NCBI GenBank assembly: GCA_963662675.2
Contig: CAXXHP010000001.1
Coordinates: 434,001-498,000, forward strand
Length of the DNA: 64,000 nt
Reading direction: 5' to 3'
Source: G963662675 sp963662675
GTDB taxonomy: Bacteria > Bacteroidota > Bacteroidia > Bacteroidales > Prolixibacteraceae
Under the pieces are notes generated by a model. It saw only the letters and a program-made list of their open reading frames with translations, did no database searches and was not told the DNA's origin. Made by a program: the position numbers and the translations under genes. Of this stretch, positions 33,634-41,535 are shown piece after piece (within the stretch, counting starts at the first letter, position 1; the number at the start of each line of letters is the position of its first letter).

Positions 33634-35013
33634 ATGTATAAAACATCGATCAGAGGAAAGCTAATTGAAGGCGATAAATCATTATCGCAAATATCATCGG
33701 ATATATTAGCTCCCATTGATGCCAAGACACCGCGTTGGTGGCGAATTGCGTTTCTTATCAGTTTGGCTATGTTTGGTTGGGGACTGTATGCTAAATACAT
33801 CACTATATCGCAAGGTATTGGCACATGGGGTGTCAACAACTCAATAGGCTGGGGATGGGCAATCATAAACTTTGTTTGGTGGATTGGTATCGGACATGCC
33901 GGAACTGCGTTTTCCATCTTCCTGTTAATAATGAGGCAGCAATGGCGTACGTCAATTAACCGTGCTGCCGAAGCAATGACTGTTGTGGCTGTAGGGTGTG
34001 CTGGCTTGTTTCCATTGTTGCATATGGGACGCCCCTGGCTGTTCTTTTTCATTTTCCCTTATCCGAACACACGCGGACCACTTTGGGTAAATTTCAATTC
34101 GCCACTGTTTTGGGATTTTGTAGCTATATCTGCTTACCTGCTAATTTCAGCCAGTTTTTGGTATTTTGGTATGGTGCCCGATTTTGCAACGATCCGCGAT
34201 ACAACGAAATCAAAAATAAAAAAAGCAGTTTATGGCTTCTTTTCTTTTGGATGGACCGGCTCGTCAAAAGAATGGTTGCGCTTTGAAGCTTTGAGTTTTG
34301 TGCTGGGAGGTATTGCTGCAGTGCTTGTGGTTTCGGTACACTCCATTGTTTCTACTGACTTTGCTGTGTCTGTGGAGCCGGGCTGGCACACGACCATTTT
34401 TCCGCCTTACTTTGTTGTGGGAGCAATTTTCTCTGGTTTTGCCATGGTGTTAACTCTGGTTACTTTAATGCGGAAATTATATAATATGTCCGATTTTATT
34501 ACCGATTCTCATGTAGATGCAGTATGTCGAGTGTTGGTTTTTATTTCTTTAATTATGGGAACAGCTTACATGACTGAGATTTTTATGGCTTGGTATTCCG
34601 GTTCTCAATATGAAATGTACACCTTCTTCCGCAACCGAATTACAGGAGATTATGCCTTCCAGTTTTGGGCAATGTTTATTTTTAATGCGATAGTTCCACA
34701 ATTGTTCTGGTTTAAGGCTGTTCGTAGTCGCTTATGGATTGTCTTCTTCATCTCAATTCTGATTAATGTGGGAATGTGGTATGAGCGTTTTAATATTGTA
34801 ATCACTTCGCTTTCGAAAAGTTATTTGCCTGCAAATTGGGCTACTTACACCCCCTCAATTATCGAGATTGGATTCTTTGTTGGTACTTTGGGGATGTTCT
34901 CAGTAGGAGTGCTATTATTTTTCCGTTATATCCCAATGATTGCTGTCTCGGAAGTAAAAAGTGTTGCCAAATTTAATCATGAAATTCAACCTGACAAACA
35001 TCATCAAGAATAA
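33634..35013 (+). CDS. actC: Alternative complex III subunit C, NrfD/PsrC-like quinol-binding subunit
   Basis: A 459-residue polytopic protein with about ten helices. NSIGWGWAIINFVWWIGIGH and AGTAFSIFLLIMRQQWRTSI are typical of the ActC/PsrC family. This subunit is thought to hold the quinol site and translocate protons in ACIII. It follows actB by 22 nt and abuts actD by 3 nt. A related fold is encoded by the psrC-like gene near 14 kb, but this one is longer and clearly of ACIII type. Confidence 0.92.
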   Translation: MYKTSIRGKLIEGDKSLSQISSDILAPIDAKTPRWWRIAFLISLAMFGWGLYAKYITISQGIGTWGVNNSIGWGWAIINFVWWIGIGHAGTAFSIFLLIMRQQWRTSINRAAEAMTVVAVGCAGLFPLLHMGRPWLFFFIFPYPNTRGPLWVNFNSPLFWDFVAISAYLLISASFWYFGMVPDFATIRDTTKSKIKKAVYGFFSFGWTGSSKEWLRFEALSFVLGGIAAVLVVSVHSIVSTDFAVSVEPGWHTTIFPPYFVVGAIFSGFAMVLTLVTLMRKLYNMSDFITDSHVDAVCRVLVFISLIMGTAYMTEIFMAWYSGSQYEMYTFFRNRITGDYAFQFWAMFIFNAIVPQLFWFKAVRSRLWIVFFISILINVGMWYERFNIVITSLSKSYLPANWATYTPSIIEIGFFVGTLGMFSVGVLLFFRYIPMIAVSEVKSVAKFNHEIQPDKHHQE

Positions 35014-35016
35014 GCT

Positions 35017-35505
35017 ATGGTAGGAGTATTTGATAACGAATTTGATTTGGTAAAAGCTTTTGGAAAAGTAAAAGCCAATGGAGTAAAAATTGATGAGGTT
35101 TATACGCCTTACCCCATTCATGAAATTTTAGAGGGGATGGGAAATAAGACTCGAATTACACATGCCGCATTTTTTTATGGTTTGTTTGGTGCCGCATCCG
35201 TTTTAGGAGGAATGTATTATGCAGCAGTGATTAGCTGGCCGCTTAATTTTGGAGGAAAGCCATTTAATACGTTCCCTTCCTTTATTGTAGTGACTATTGT
35301 TGCAACCATCTTAATTATTACCCTGCTTACGTTGTTTACATTTTCTGCACGGGCAAAAATATTTCCAGGGAAGAAAGCAAAAATTGTGGATGCTCGAGCA
35401 ACTGACGATAAATTCGTTCTGGTAATTGATTCCGGAATGCCTGATTTTAAGGCTAATGAAATTAAACAATTATTAAAAGACAATGGGGCTTCAGAAGTTT
35501 ACTGA
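35017..35505 (+). CDS. actD: Alternative complex III subunit D (DUF3341)
   Basis: A 162-residue protein. Its N-terminal soluble part (MVGVFDNEFDLVKAFGKVKA) is followed by two membrane helices (AAFFYGLFGAASVLGGMYYA and FIVVTIVATILIITLLTLFT) and a C-terminal soluble tail with DDKFVLVIDSG. This is the DUF3341/ActD pattern. It is a structural membrane subunit of ACIII without cofactors. It sits between actC and actE in the standard order. Confidence 0.9.
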   Translation: MVGVFDNEFDLVKAFGKVKANGVKIDEVYTPYPIHEILEGMGNKTRITHAAFFYGLFGAASVLGGMYYAAVISWPLNFGGKPFNTFPSFIVVTIVATILIITLLTLFTFSARAKIFPGKKAKIVDARATDDKFVLVIDSGMPDFKANEIKQLLKDNGASEVY

Positions 35506-35531
35506 TTCGCACTTGGTCAAAACATGATATT

Positions 35532-36098
35532 ATGAACCTGAAGAATGAAATGAAATTAATTATGAGCCTGATGTTGCTGATTGCATTTTCATCATGCGAT
35601 CATAATCGGAACAATCCGGGTTGGCAATATTTTGATGACATGGTTACGTCTCCGGCATACGAAAGCTATACGATGAACCCTAATTTTGAGGATGGGAAAA
35701 CCATGCAGCCTTCGGTTGAGGGAACTGTTCCTCGCGGGTTCATGAAATACCCATATGAGAAGACTGATGAAGACCGATTAACGGCAGGACTGACATTAGA
35801 AAATTCATTGGAAGCCTCAGTTGAAAATTTGGAAAGGGGCAAAAAAGTGTATGAGATATATTGTTCCAGCTGCCATGGCGAAAATGGAGATGGACAGGGA
35901 AATTTGTATACCTCCAATAAGTTTCAATATCCACCAGCAGACCTGCTTTCGGAAAAGGTTAGAACGATTCCTGATGGAGAAATTTATCATGTGATTTCAG
36001 TTGGATGGGGGATTATGGCAGAGCATGGGTCGCAGATACAACCGGATGATCGATGGAAAGCAGTGCTGTACATCAGGAATGAATTACAACAAAATTAA
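35532..36098 (+). CDS. actE: Alternative complex III subunit E, monoheme lipoprotein cytochrome c
   Basis: A 188-residue protein. The N-terminus MKLIMSLMLLIAFSSC gives a lipoprotein signal with the acylated cysteine at the end. RGKKVYEIYCSSCHGENGDG holds one CxxCH motif, and a distal methionine is likely in the WGIMAEHGSQ segment. As ActE it would pass electrons from the ActA/ActB side to downstream acceptors such as the oxidases encoded next. It follows actD by 26 nt. Confidence 0.9.
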   Translation: MNLKNEMKLIMSLMLLIAFSSCDHNRNNPGWQYFDDMVTSPAYESYTMNPNFEDGKTMQPSVEGTVPRGFMKYPYEKTDEDRLTAGLTLENSLEASVENLERGKKVYEIYCSSCHGENGDGQGNLYTSNKFQYPPADLLSEKVRTIPDGEIYHVISVGWGIMAEHGSQIQPDDRWKAVLYIRNELQQN

Positions 36099-36121
36099 GC
36101 TGTAAGGTAAAAAGTACAATC

Positions 36122-37285
36122 ATGATAGACGAAAAATTTGTAGTTCCCCAAAAATTGAAATACATAACTTATGGTTTGATTGCCATTGGTGTAGTTTCTT
36201 TTGTCGTTGGCTTTTTTACAGACTCTACAAGGACATGGGCAAACTACTTACTCAATAACTTTTATTTTGTGTCGATTGCTGTTGGAGCTGCCTTTTTTCT
36301 CAGCATCCAGTACATTGCTCAAGCAGGTTGGTCTGCTGCCTTTAAACGTATTCCGGAGGCGATGTCTGCCTACATCCCCTTTGCAGCTGGGTTCTTTATT
36401 TTTTTGGTGTTTGGCGTGCATTATTTGTACGAATGGTCACACGAGGAAGCCGTGGCTACCGATCACCTGATAGCTCATAAGTCAGCCTATCTTAACTTGC
36501 CATTTTTGATGTTGAGAATTGTGGTGTACTTTGGCTTATGGATTTTGATGACTAAGCTACTCAGACGGGTTTCTTTAAAAGAAGACATGGAAGGTGGCTT
36601 GGCATATTTTTATAAGTCGGAGCACCTTTCAAAAATATTCATATTTATTGTAGCGATTACCTTTTCTGCCTTTTCAGTAGACATGCTTATGTCTCTGGAA
36701 GTACACTGGTTTAGTACCCTTTATGCAGCTAAGATGTTTATCTCGGCTTTTCTTCATGGCTCAGCTGTTATAACGCTCATTATTATTTTATTGCATAAAT
36801 ATGGATATTTAAAGATGCTAAATCGCTCTCATTTACACGACTTTACTCGGTACATGTTTATGCTTTGTATAATGTGGGGATATTTCACCTTTTCTCAGTT
36901 TATGATTATTTGGTATGGCAACATCCCTGAAGAAACAGCTTTTTATGTTCATCGTTGGCATGGAACCTATCAAGTGTTGTTCTTTGTCAGTATTTTCCTG
37001 AATTGGGTTGTTCCATTTTTATTTCTGATGCCACGAAAAACTTCGAGAAGTAAGTTGGTAATGGTTCCTGTTATTGTCTTATTATTGATTGGACAATATG
37101 TAGAATTATATTATGATATTTGGCCGGCAACAGTAAGTGATGCAAAATTCGGGGTATTAGAAGTTGGTACCTTTCTTGGGTTTGCCGGACTGTTTACTTT
37201 GATTGTAATTACCTATTTGGCTAAGGCGAATTTAGTTCCGAAAAACCATCCTTATTTGGAAGAAAGTATTCATCACCATTTTTAA
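36122..37285 (+). CDS. actF: Alternative complex III subunit F
   Basis: A 387-residue membrane protein with ten helices, including HYLYEWSHEEA and VHWFSTLYAAKMFISAFLHG, both typical of ActF (quinol:cytochrome c oxidoreductase membrane subunit). It is related in fold to ActC but shorter. It is thought to take part in proton movement. It is the last act gene and is followed by a strong hairpin terminator shared with the convergent gene. Confidence 0.9.
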   Translation: MIDEKFVVPQKLKYITYGLIAIGVVSFVVGFFTDSTRTWANYLLNNFYFVSIAVGAAFFLSIQYIAQAGWSAAFKRIPEAMSAYIPFAAGFFIFLVFGVHYLYEWSHEEAVATDHLIAHKSAYLNLPFLMLRIVVYFGLWILMTKLLRRVSLKEDMEGGLAYFYKSEHLSKIFIFIVAITFSAFSVDMLMSLEVHWFSTLYAAKMFISAFLHGSAVITLIIILLHKYGYLKMLNRSHLHDFTRYMFMLCIMWGYFTFSQFMIIWYGNIPEETAFYVHRWHGTYQVLFFVSIFLNWVVPFLFLMPRKTSRSKLVMVPVIVLLLIGQYVELYYDIWPATVSDAKFGVLEVGTFLGFAGLFTLIVITYLAKANLVPKNHPYLEESIHHHF

Positions 37286-37297
37286 AGAGATGATTTT

Positions 37298-37340
37298 AAA
37301 TAACACAGGGATAGATTTTAGTCTAACCCCTGTGTTATTT
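37298..37340. terminator. Bidirectional terminator between actF and the convergent gene
   Basis: AAATAACACAGGG pairs perfectly with CCCTGTGTTATTT (13 bp), with a further TAGA/TCTA pairing inside. It lies between two converging genes and is flanked by A/T-rich ends on both strands. Confidence 0.88.
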
Positions 37341-37361
37341 ATCTATATGCTATAGTCAATT

Positions 37362-37736
37362 TTATTTATCCTTTTTCTTAAGAAGAGAACTTATTTGCAA
37401 ATGACTTTTCCCTTTTTCTTGAAGTTTTATTACGACCATTTCTACAGGGGATTCAATTAACTCAGAAATATTGAACGAACTTGTTTCGTATCCTTTTAAG
37501 CTTATATGTAGTTCAACATTGTTTGGCAAGTTCCAAAGGTGAAACTCACCATTATCATTGGTAATAGTTCCGATAGGGTTCGATGTATTCATGATATATA
37601 CATTAACACCTGATAGTGGTTCAAGTGTTTTGCTGTCAACAATTTTACCCCATACGGTTTTTGTAGGTGCATTTCCTGCATTGCCAATTAACAGAGGGAA
37701 AATTAGCAAACTTAAAAGTATTGTCGCTATTCTCAT
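37362..37736 (-). CDS. Small secreted protein with carboxypeptidase-regulatory-like (CarboxypepD_reg) domain
   Basis: A 124-residue protein with a signal peptide (ATILLSLLIFPLLIGNAGNA) and one beta-sandwich domain with VWGKIVDSKTLEPLSGVNVY, TITNDNGEFHLW and the ending ISLKGYE. The same domain is found at the N-terminus of SusC/TonB-dependent receptors, but no receptor follows here, so it stands alone. The C-terminus is lysine-rich. The function is unknown; it may be an envelope stress or adhesion protein. Confidence 0.75.
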   Translation of the reverse strand: MRIATILLSLLIFPLLIGNAGNAPTKTVWGKIVDSKTLEPLSGVNVYIMNTSNPIGTITNDNGEFHLWNLPNNVELHISLKGYETSSFNISELIESPVEMVVIKLQEKGKSHLQISSLLKKKDK

Positions 37737-37934
37737 GGCTTTTACTGTTTCCTATAATACTTAGACAGTTCAACCCATGAAATGGTTGCGTTTTTAGAGT
37801 TAATTTATTGTTAGTTTGAATTTGTGTAATGAAATAAAAACCAGTATTGTGGAAATAAAATTTTGTAAACTAGATGACAAAGCCATGAAAGGCTCCATGT
37901 GACAAGGGAATTCAGAATATGAGTATGATTTTTT

Positions 37935-38246
37935 TTAATCTGTTACAACTGAATAACCTCGTTTTTCAATGGCTGCGATAATCTCTTTTTCGTTTGTTTT
38001 GGACTGATCATAAATTAAATGGGCAACAGAGTCTTCAAAACTGGCTTCAACTGATACAATCCCTTCCAATTCGTTAACTCCTTTTTTAATCGAATTCTCA
38101 CAGTCGGTACAAGTCATACCTTCAATATGGTAGGTAATCTCGATAGGTGCTGCTGATATTGTTTGTTCTGTTTCTTTCACATTAGCTTGATTACATGAAG
38201 TAATGGTTACTAGAAAGACTGCTAAAATTGATATTAATGCTTTCAT
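37935..38246 (-). CDS. Heavy-metal-associated domain lipoprotein (copper-binding type)
   Basis: A 103-residue protein. The N-terminus MKALISILAVFLVTITSC looks like a lipoprotein signal. One HMA domain follows, with IEGMTCTDCENSIKKGV giving the CxxC metal site (residue ~45). Free-standing domains like this carry Cu(I) or other soft metals. It is the distal gene of a minus-strand group ending the caa3 oxidase cluster, where copper is needed for CuA and CuB, so a role in copper supply or control is plausible. Confidence 0.82.
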   Translation of the reverse strand: MKALISILAVFLVTITSCNQANVKETEQTISAAPIEITYHIEGMTCTDCENSIKKGVNELEGIVSVEASFEDSVAHLIYDQSKTNEKEIIAAIEKRGYSVVTD

Positions 38247-38258
38247 AATCGTCTGTTT

Positions 38259-38717
38259 TTATTTTGTTATTTGAGCCACAATTTTCTCACTTCCGTCACC
38301 TGCATCGCCCATGATGGCCTTTGCCCTGTTACCAAGTAGTTTTGAAAATAGGCTAACATTCATGCGTGAAATGTATGTTTTCCCATCTCCTTTCTCAAAT
38401 ATCGCAATACGGCAGGGCATAAGTGCTGATATATGCTGGTCATTATCGTTTTCCAAAATGCGAGCAGCAAGATCGGGTTTGCATATTGAAAATACAGTTA
38501 CTGGATTTACTGAAAATCCATTCTTTGTCATTATTCCCTGCAAGTCGTATTGATGTGGCATGCTCCATTTATTTTCAGAGGCTGCCTGTTCAATGGTTTC
38601 CTTTGTTTTTATGAAGTCGAACTTGCTTTCACTAACTGTAAATATAAGTTTGTGTGCTAGACCCAAGATGAGAGTTATACTTAAAATTATTCCGACTGCA
38701 ATCCCTGTAATAAACAT
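38259..38717 (-). CDS. DUF302 domain protein, membrane-anchored
   Basis: A 152-residue protein with one N-terminal membrane helix (FITGIAVGIILSITLILGLA) and a DUF302 domain covering the rest, with FSICKPDLAARILENDNDQH and LMPCRIAIFEKGDGKTYISR. The ATG at 38717 is preferred over 38768 because AAAGGAG stands 8 nt ahead of it. DUF302 proteins bind or affect heme or metals in some reports, but the role is not settled. It lies between ctaB and the HMA lipoprotein, probably in one transcript. Confidence 0.78.
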   Translation of the reverse strand: MFITGIAVGIILSITLILGLAHKLIFTVSESKFDFIKTKETIEQAASENKWSMPHQYDLQGIMTKNGFSVNPVTVFSICKPDLAARILENDNDQHISALMPCRIAIFEKGDGKTYISRMNVSLFSKLLGNRAKAIMGDAGDGSEKIVAQITK

Positions 38718-38788
38718 AGTTAATCTCCTTTTGTTATGACTGTAATGAATCTGGTTAATATCAAACATTTGTAATATTTAAAGGTTCA

Positions 38789-39664
38789 TTACCGATGAAT
38801 AAGGCTATCAATAATCAATGCAACCATCATGAAAAGATATAGAAAATTCAACTTGAAAAATGTCTGTCTAATGTGCAGATCCTTCTTCACCAATAGCTGG
38901 ATGGTTAATGAAAAGAGCAAGTAAAAGATATAAATTAGCAAAACAAACATGGCAGTGCTGCCAATAATTACCGTCAAGGCAATGAGCATGGCTGAGGCCA
39001 CGGTTGCTAAAATCCACGTGAAACTAAGGCGCTTTATCTGATTTTCGTTGAAAAGATCATTTAAGCTTGGATACCCCGCCAACTTGTACTCCTGACCAAA
39101 CATAAGCAAGAGTAACCAGAAGTGAGGTATTTGTCCAATAAAAAAGAAGATTGCCACCCAAAAAATAGCTGGATTTGAAATAGATCCTTCAGCAGCCAGC
39201 CAACCAATGTATGGAGGCAATGCACCAACCAATGAGCCGGGAACAACAGCGAAAGCCGTTATTTTCTTCAAGGGGGTGTAAAATGCATTATACGAAACTA
39301 AAGTAAGAACACTGGCTCCAAAAGCAATGAGTGGAAATTTGGCTAACAATATTATTGATCCAAGAACGAAGTATGCTCCAGCAACAATAATTGCAAACGT
39401 TGGGCTGATTTTATTGGAAGGAATTGGTCGGGTTTTAGTGCGGGGCATCAGCGCATCTGTTTTATACTCTTGCCAATGGTTGATCGCACTAGAGCTACAT
39501 GAAATGAGAAAAACCCCCAATGTAAGGAGAAATCCACCAAAGCCAATTGTTCCTGTTTTTAGAACAAAGCCGGTTAATGCCGAAAGTGCAACTGGTAACG
39601 AAATACGAACCTTCCCTAGCTCAAGAATAATTTTCAGGTGGGAAGTTATTTTTTTATTGGTCAT
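38789..39664 (-). CDS. ctaB: Protoheme IX farnesyltransferase (heme O synthase)
   Basis: A 291-residue UbiA-family membrane enzyme that adds farnesyl to heme B. NHWQEYKTDALMPRTKTRPI has the Asp-rich prenyl-diphosphate site (variant NxxxDxxxD), and YTPLKKITAFAVVPGSLVGA and PHFWLLLLMFGQEYKLAGYP are the conserved loops. The start overlaps the end of coxB by 4 nt. No heme A synthase (ctaA) is seen in the window, so the oxidase would use heme O unless ctaA is elsewhere. Confidence 0.92.
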   Translation of the reverse strand: MTNKKITSHLKIILELGKVRISLPVALSALTGFVLKTGTIGFGGFLLTLGVFLISCSSSAINHWQEYKTDALMPRTKTRPIPSNKISPTFAIIVAGAYFVLGSIILLAKFPLIAFGASVLTLVSYNAFYTPLKKITAFAVVPGSLVGALPPYIGWLAAEGSISNPAIFWVAIFFFIGQIPHFWLLLLMFGQEYKLAGYPSLNDLFNENQIKRLSFTWILATVASAMLIALTVIIGSTAMFVLLIYIFYLLFSLTIQLLVKKDLHIRQTFFKLNFLYLFMMVALIIDSLIHR

Positions 39665-40602
39665 TGCAGTGTCTTCAGGTATTCAATGATTAACGCGATG
39701 TCGTCATCTTCCAACTGACCAGTGTAGGATTGCATTAAGCCTTTGCTAAAACCTTCTACAATTTGTGCTCCCGGATCATAAATCGAACTTTTTATATATT
39801 CATCATCTGCGATTACCTGAATAATATCTTTGCCGTTTTCAATAGATGTCATTGTTCCATAAAATCCTTTAAATGAAGGCCCCACCAATTTGCTGCCATC
39901 TATAGTATGACAGGCAAAGCAACCAATATTTGTCATGATTCTTTTTCCCGCAGCAGTTGGAGTATCAACGGCGGCAGTAATTTGCAAGGTGGTATCAGTA
40001 TACCAACTGTCGAATTCCGTTTGTGGCATAACTTTTACCCAGTTGTACATATATGAATGCTGCAGTCCGCAATATTCAGTACAGAATAACTCAAATGTAC
40101 CTTCTTGCTGTGGCATAAACCACATAAACTTATCGAGCCCGGGTACCACATCTTCTTTTACCCGAAACGAAGGAATGTACACTGAGTGGATTACATCCAT
40201 CGCCTTCAGATTTAATTTTACTGGCTTATTCATGGGAACAAAAAGTGTGTCGGTAATACGCCCATTGTCGTACTCAAATGTGAAGTTCCACATGCGAGCA
40301 ATAACATCAATTTCAAAACTGTCTTCTGGAGCATCTTTCATGGGTTTCCAACCAGCCCATCCATAGTAAAACATGACCAACACCAGTAGGGTAGGAATCA
40401 CTGTCCATATTATTTCAAGGGTGTTGCTTCCTTTTATTTGGGTTGCTTTGGGGTTTCGTTTCTTGTTGTATCGATAAATGAAATAGATCATGACTATGGT
40501 TAATCCGATCAAAAAGAAAAACGAAATTCCCAAGATTACCAGAAATGCGCGGTCTACTCCGGCTACAAAGTTTGAGGCTTGGGTTGATGCTAGTATATAC
40601 AT
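39661..40602 (-). CDS. coxB: Cytochrome c oxidase subunit II with fused cytochrome c domain
   Basis: A 313-residue protein with two N-terminal membrane helices. The CuA domain has the ligands in FCTEYCGLQHSYMYN, and SVYIPSFRVKEDVVPG is the upstream His loop. A C-terminal cytochrome c domain follows with GCFACHTIDGSKLVGPSFKG (one heme). The fusion makes this a caa3/cao3-type oxidase that takes electrons from ACIII or another donor directly into its own heme. It overlaps ctaB by 4 nt. Confidence 0.93.
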   Translation of the reverse strand: MYILASTQASNFVAGVDRAFLVILGISFFFLIGLTIVMIYFIYRYNKKRNPKATQIKGSNTLEIIWTVIPTLLVLVMFYYGWAGWKPMKDAPEDSFEIDVIARMWNFTFEYDNGRITDTLFVPMNKPVKLNLKAMDVIHSVYIPSFRVKEDVVPGLDKFMWFMPQQEGTFELFCTEYCGLQHSYMYNWVKVMPQTEFDSWYTDTTLQITAAVDTPTAAGKRIMTNIGCFACHTIDGSKLVGPSFKGFYGTMTSIENGKDIIQVIADDEYIKSSIYDPGAQIVEGFSKGLMQSYTGQLEDDDIALIIEYLKTLQ

Positions 40603-40608
40603 AGTTTA

Positions 40609-40893
40609 TTATCTGAAATAGTAGTCCAAAAAGGTAATGGTTAATAGCGCTATGAAGAGAAGAAGTACAAATCCAACCATAATTCGGATATAAGGCTTGT
40701 CCGATTTCAGGTGCATAAAATAGGTCAACACCAAGTAAGACTTTATTGACGCAAATAACAAAGCTCCAGCAACAGTTAATTCCCCTAGCTCAATACTCGT
40801 TATTCCTATTGATAAAAAGGTAAACAGAAGTAACGCGAGCAAAATGAAAAAATACGTGCGGTACGGTACAATATGATGTTTTGTGTCTTCCAT
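40609..40893 (-). CDS. Cytochrome c oxidase subunit IV
   Basis: A 94-residue protein with three membrane helices (TYFFILLALLLFTFLSIGIT, LFASIKSYLVLTYFMHLKSD and IMVGFVLLLFIALLTITFLD), matching the prokaryotic subunit IV family. It lies between coxC and coxB, 6 nt upstream of coxB. It stabilises subunit I and has no cofactors. Confidence 0.88.
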   Translation of the reverse strand: MEDTKHHIVPYRTYFFILLALLLFTFLSIGITSIELGELTVAGALLFASIKSYLVLTYFMHLKSDKPYIRIMVGFVLLLFIALLTITFLDYYFR

Positions 40894-40905
40894 AATTCTG
40901 ACTTT

Positions 40906-41523
40906 TTAATGAATTAAATAGAACAATGGGAAAAGGAATATCCAAATCAAGTCGACCAAATGCCAATATAAACCTGAATTTTCTAATAGGGCAGCTCTGT
41001 CTTTATGCACCTTCCCATTTGAAACTTTTGCCAAACTGACGCCAATTAAAACCATCCCAACAATAATGTGGAAAGCGTGCAGTCCGGTCATTACGAAATA
41101 GAGTCCAAAGAATAATATTTCGCCCTGGCTTAAATTTCCCATCATGTATTCAGATCCGGGAAAAATGCCATGTTCAAATTTTACGTCCCACTCAAAATAT
41201 TTATTAACGAGGAATATTAATGCCAGCATGAAGGTGATTTCCAACAGTAAGATGGCTGTGTTCTTCTGTCCTTTTTGTAAGGCAGAAGTTGACATGGCAA
41301 TGGTCATGCTACTTACTAATAGAATAACAGTATTTATTGTGCCAACAGTTCGGTTTAATTCTTCAGCGGCCATATGAAAAGCCTCTTGGTTTGCAAACCG
41401 GTATACTGAGTATATGATGAATAAACCACCAAAAAGAAGCAGTTCTGTGAAAATAAAAAGCCACATTCCTATTTTGGCTCCTTCGCCATCGTAGTGTTCA
41501 TCATGTTGCATAACTTGTGACAT
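40906..41523 (-). CDS. coxC: Cytochrome c oxidase subunit III
   Basis: A 205-residue membrane protein with five helices. MWLFIFTELLLFGGLFIIYS and FFGLYFVMTGLHAFHIIVGM (conserved His/Glu-type segment) are typical. LYWHLVDLIWIFLFPLFYLI forms the end. It sits between coxA and the subunit IV gene with short gaps, in the operon of the caa3 oxidase. Confidence 0.92.
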   Translation of the reverse strand: MSQVMQHDEHYDGEGAKIGMWLFIFTELLLFGGLFIIYSVYRFANQEAFHMAAEELNRTVGTINTVILLVSSMTIAMSTSALQKGQKNTAILLLEITFMLALIFLVNKYFEWDVKFEHGIFPGSEYMMGNLSQGEILFFGLYFVMTGLHAFHIIVGMVLIGVSLAKVSNGKVHKDRAALLENSGLYWHLVDLIWIFLFPLFYLIH

Positions 41524-41535
41524 AGGTATTCGTTT

